Source: Maribacter polysaccharolyticus (lineage in GTDB: Bacteria; Bacteroidota; Bacteroidia; Flavobacteriales; Flavobacteriaceae). From it: DNA of 64,000 nt. Shown piece after piece: positions 63,910-64,000 of the stretch. Under the pieces are notes generated by a model, which was not told the origin of the DNA, did no database searches, and worked only from the letters and a program-made list of their open reading frames with translations. Location of the stretch: positions 1 through 64,000 of the forward strand of contig NZ_JARBUY010000001.1 of the NCBI RefSeq assembly GCF_028882255.1, written 5' to 3'. Each line of letters starts with the position of its first letter. The stretch's first letter is position 1. Both the position numbers and the translations under genes were made by a program.

Positions 63910-64000
63910 TTAGTTTTGGGGTTGAATATTTGTGCCACCAAGAAGTTTTAACAAGATATCTTGTTTAGCGACTACGATTTCCTTACCGGATATATCGGCA
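63910..64000 (-). CDS. RND periplasmic adaptor (membrane fusion protein), 3' end only
   Basis: Only the last 29 codons are inside the window, ending with GTNIQPQN and a TAA at 63910-63912. It is 5 bp from the RND permease start on the same strand, and the final residues have the polar tail expected of an HlyD/AcrA-type adaptor. The identification rests mainly on the position, because the domain itself is out of the window. Confidence 0.6.
   Translation of the reverse strand, partial: ADISGKEIVVAKQDILLKLLGGTNIQPQN

Overview
The window reads as chromosome of a Bacteroidota bacterium, most likely a marine member of the Flavobacteriaceae (Maribacter/Zobellia/Arenibacter-like; the genus is inference). 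The pointers are promoters with the TAnnTTTG -7 element (tRNA-Ser, ftsK, arsR, the AraC gene), few Shine-Dalgarno sites, the block ftsK-lolA-lptF/G-ribBA, a Bacteroidota-type tyrosine integrase, and ArsF/ArsG-type proteins.

Layout. (1) 1-6318: core and accessory chromosome with a lipoprotein phosphodiesterase (NPP family), a class I glutamine amidotransferase, a BesD-like 2-oxoglutarate/Fe(II) oxygenase with a hydroxylase-type HxD motif, a small secreted protein and an AraC regulator. (2) 6319-24140: a 17.8-kb integrative mobilizable element in the 3' end of a tRNA-Ser(UGA) gene. Both boundaries are visible as a 13-bp direct repeat, and the tRNA's presumed native terminator is stranded at the far end. 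The element carries a tyrosine integrase, an excisionase-like HTH protein, a primase and helicase pair around a repeat-rich putative origin, a MobC-like protein and relaxase, a small membrane protein, a three-gene HEPN operon with a shared unnamed domain, an XRE regulator, a type I restriction-modification operon with a metallopeptidase attached, and an AlbA_2/Schlafen-like ATPase. There is no conjugation apparatus, so transfer would need a helper. (3) 24345-54340: ordinary chromosome, including ribBA, lptF/G, lolA, ftsK, dgkA, a thiol-redox cluster (tpx, thioredoxin, 2-Cys peroxiredoxin), a NhaC antiporter, a transsulfuration-type enzyme with a divergent Lrp regulator, lpdA, pabB, tilS, a DsbD-type reductase, penicillin acylase, yifB/comM and a BKACE enzyme. 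(4) 54766-64000: a metalloid/thiol-stress island on the minus strand. It holds an ArsR-headed operon (ArsR, CxxC mini-thioredoxin, OsmC, DUF318/ArsP-type permease, periplasmic FmdE-domain protein, ArsF-like, ArsG-like), preceded by a second set (RND adaptor and permease, cytoplasmic FmdE with zinc ribbon, TSUP permease, thioredoxin lipoprotein).

How the parts may work together. The element looks like a defence-carrying passenger: the integrase module sits beside the tRNA, then replication and mobilization, then restriction cargo at the far end. Five copies of a TACGCACC core cluster at the two ends and are candidate integrase arm sites. The two least understood assemblies are the HEPN operon (16108-17957) and the pairing of two differently localized FmdE-domain proteins with metalloid/sulfur transport genes (54766-60435). 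All family names come from reading the sequences; no database search was run.
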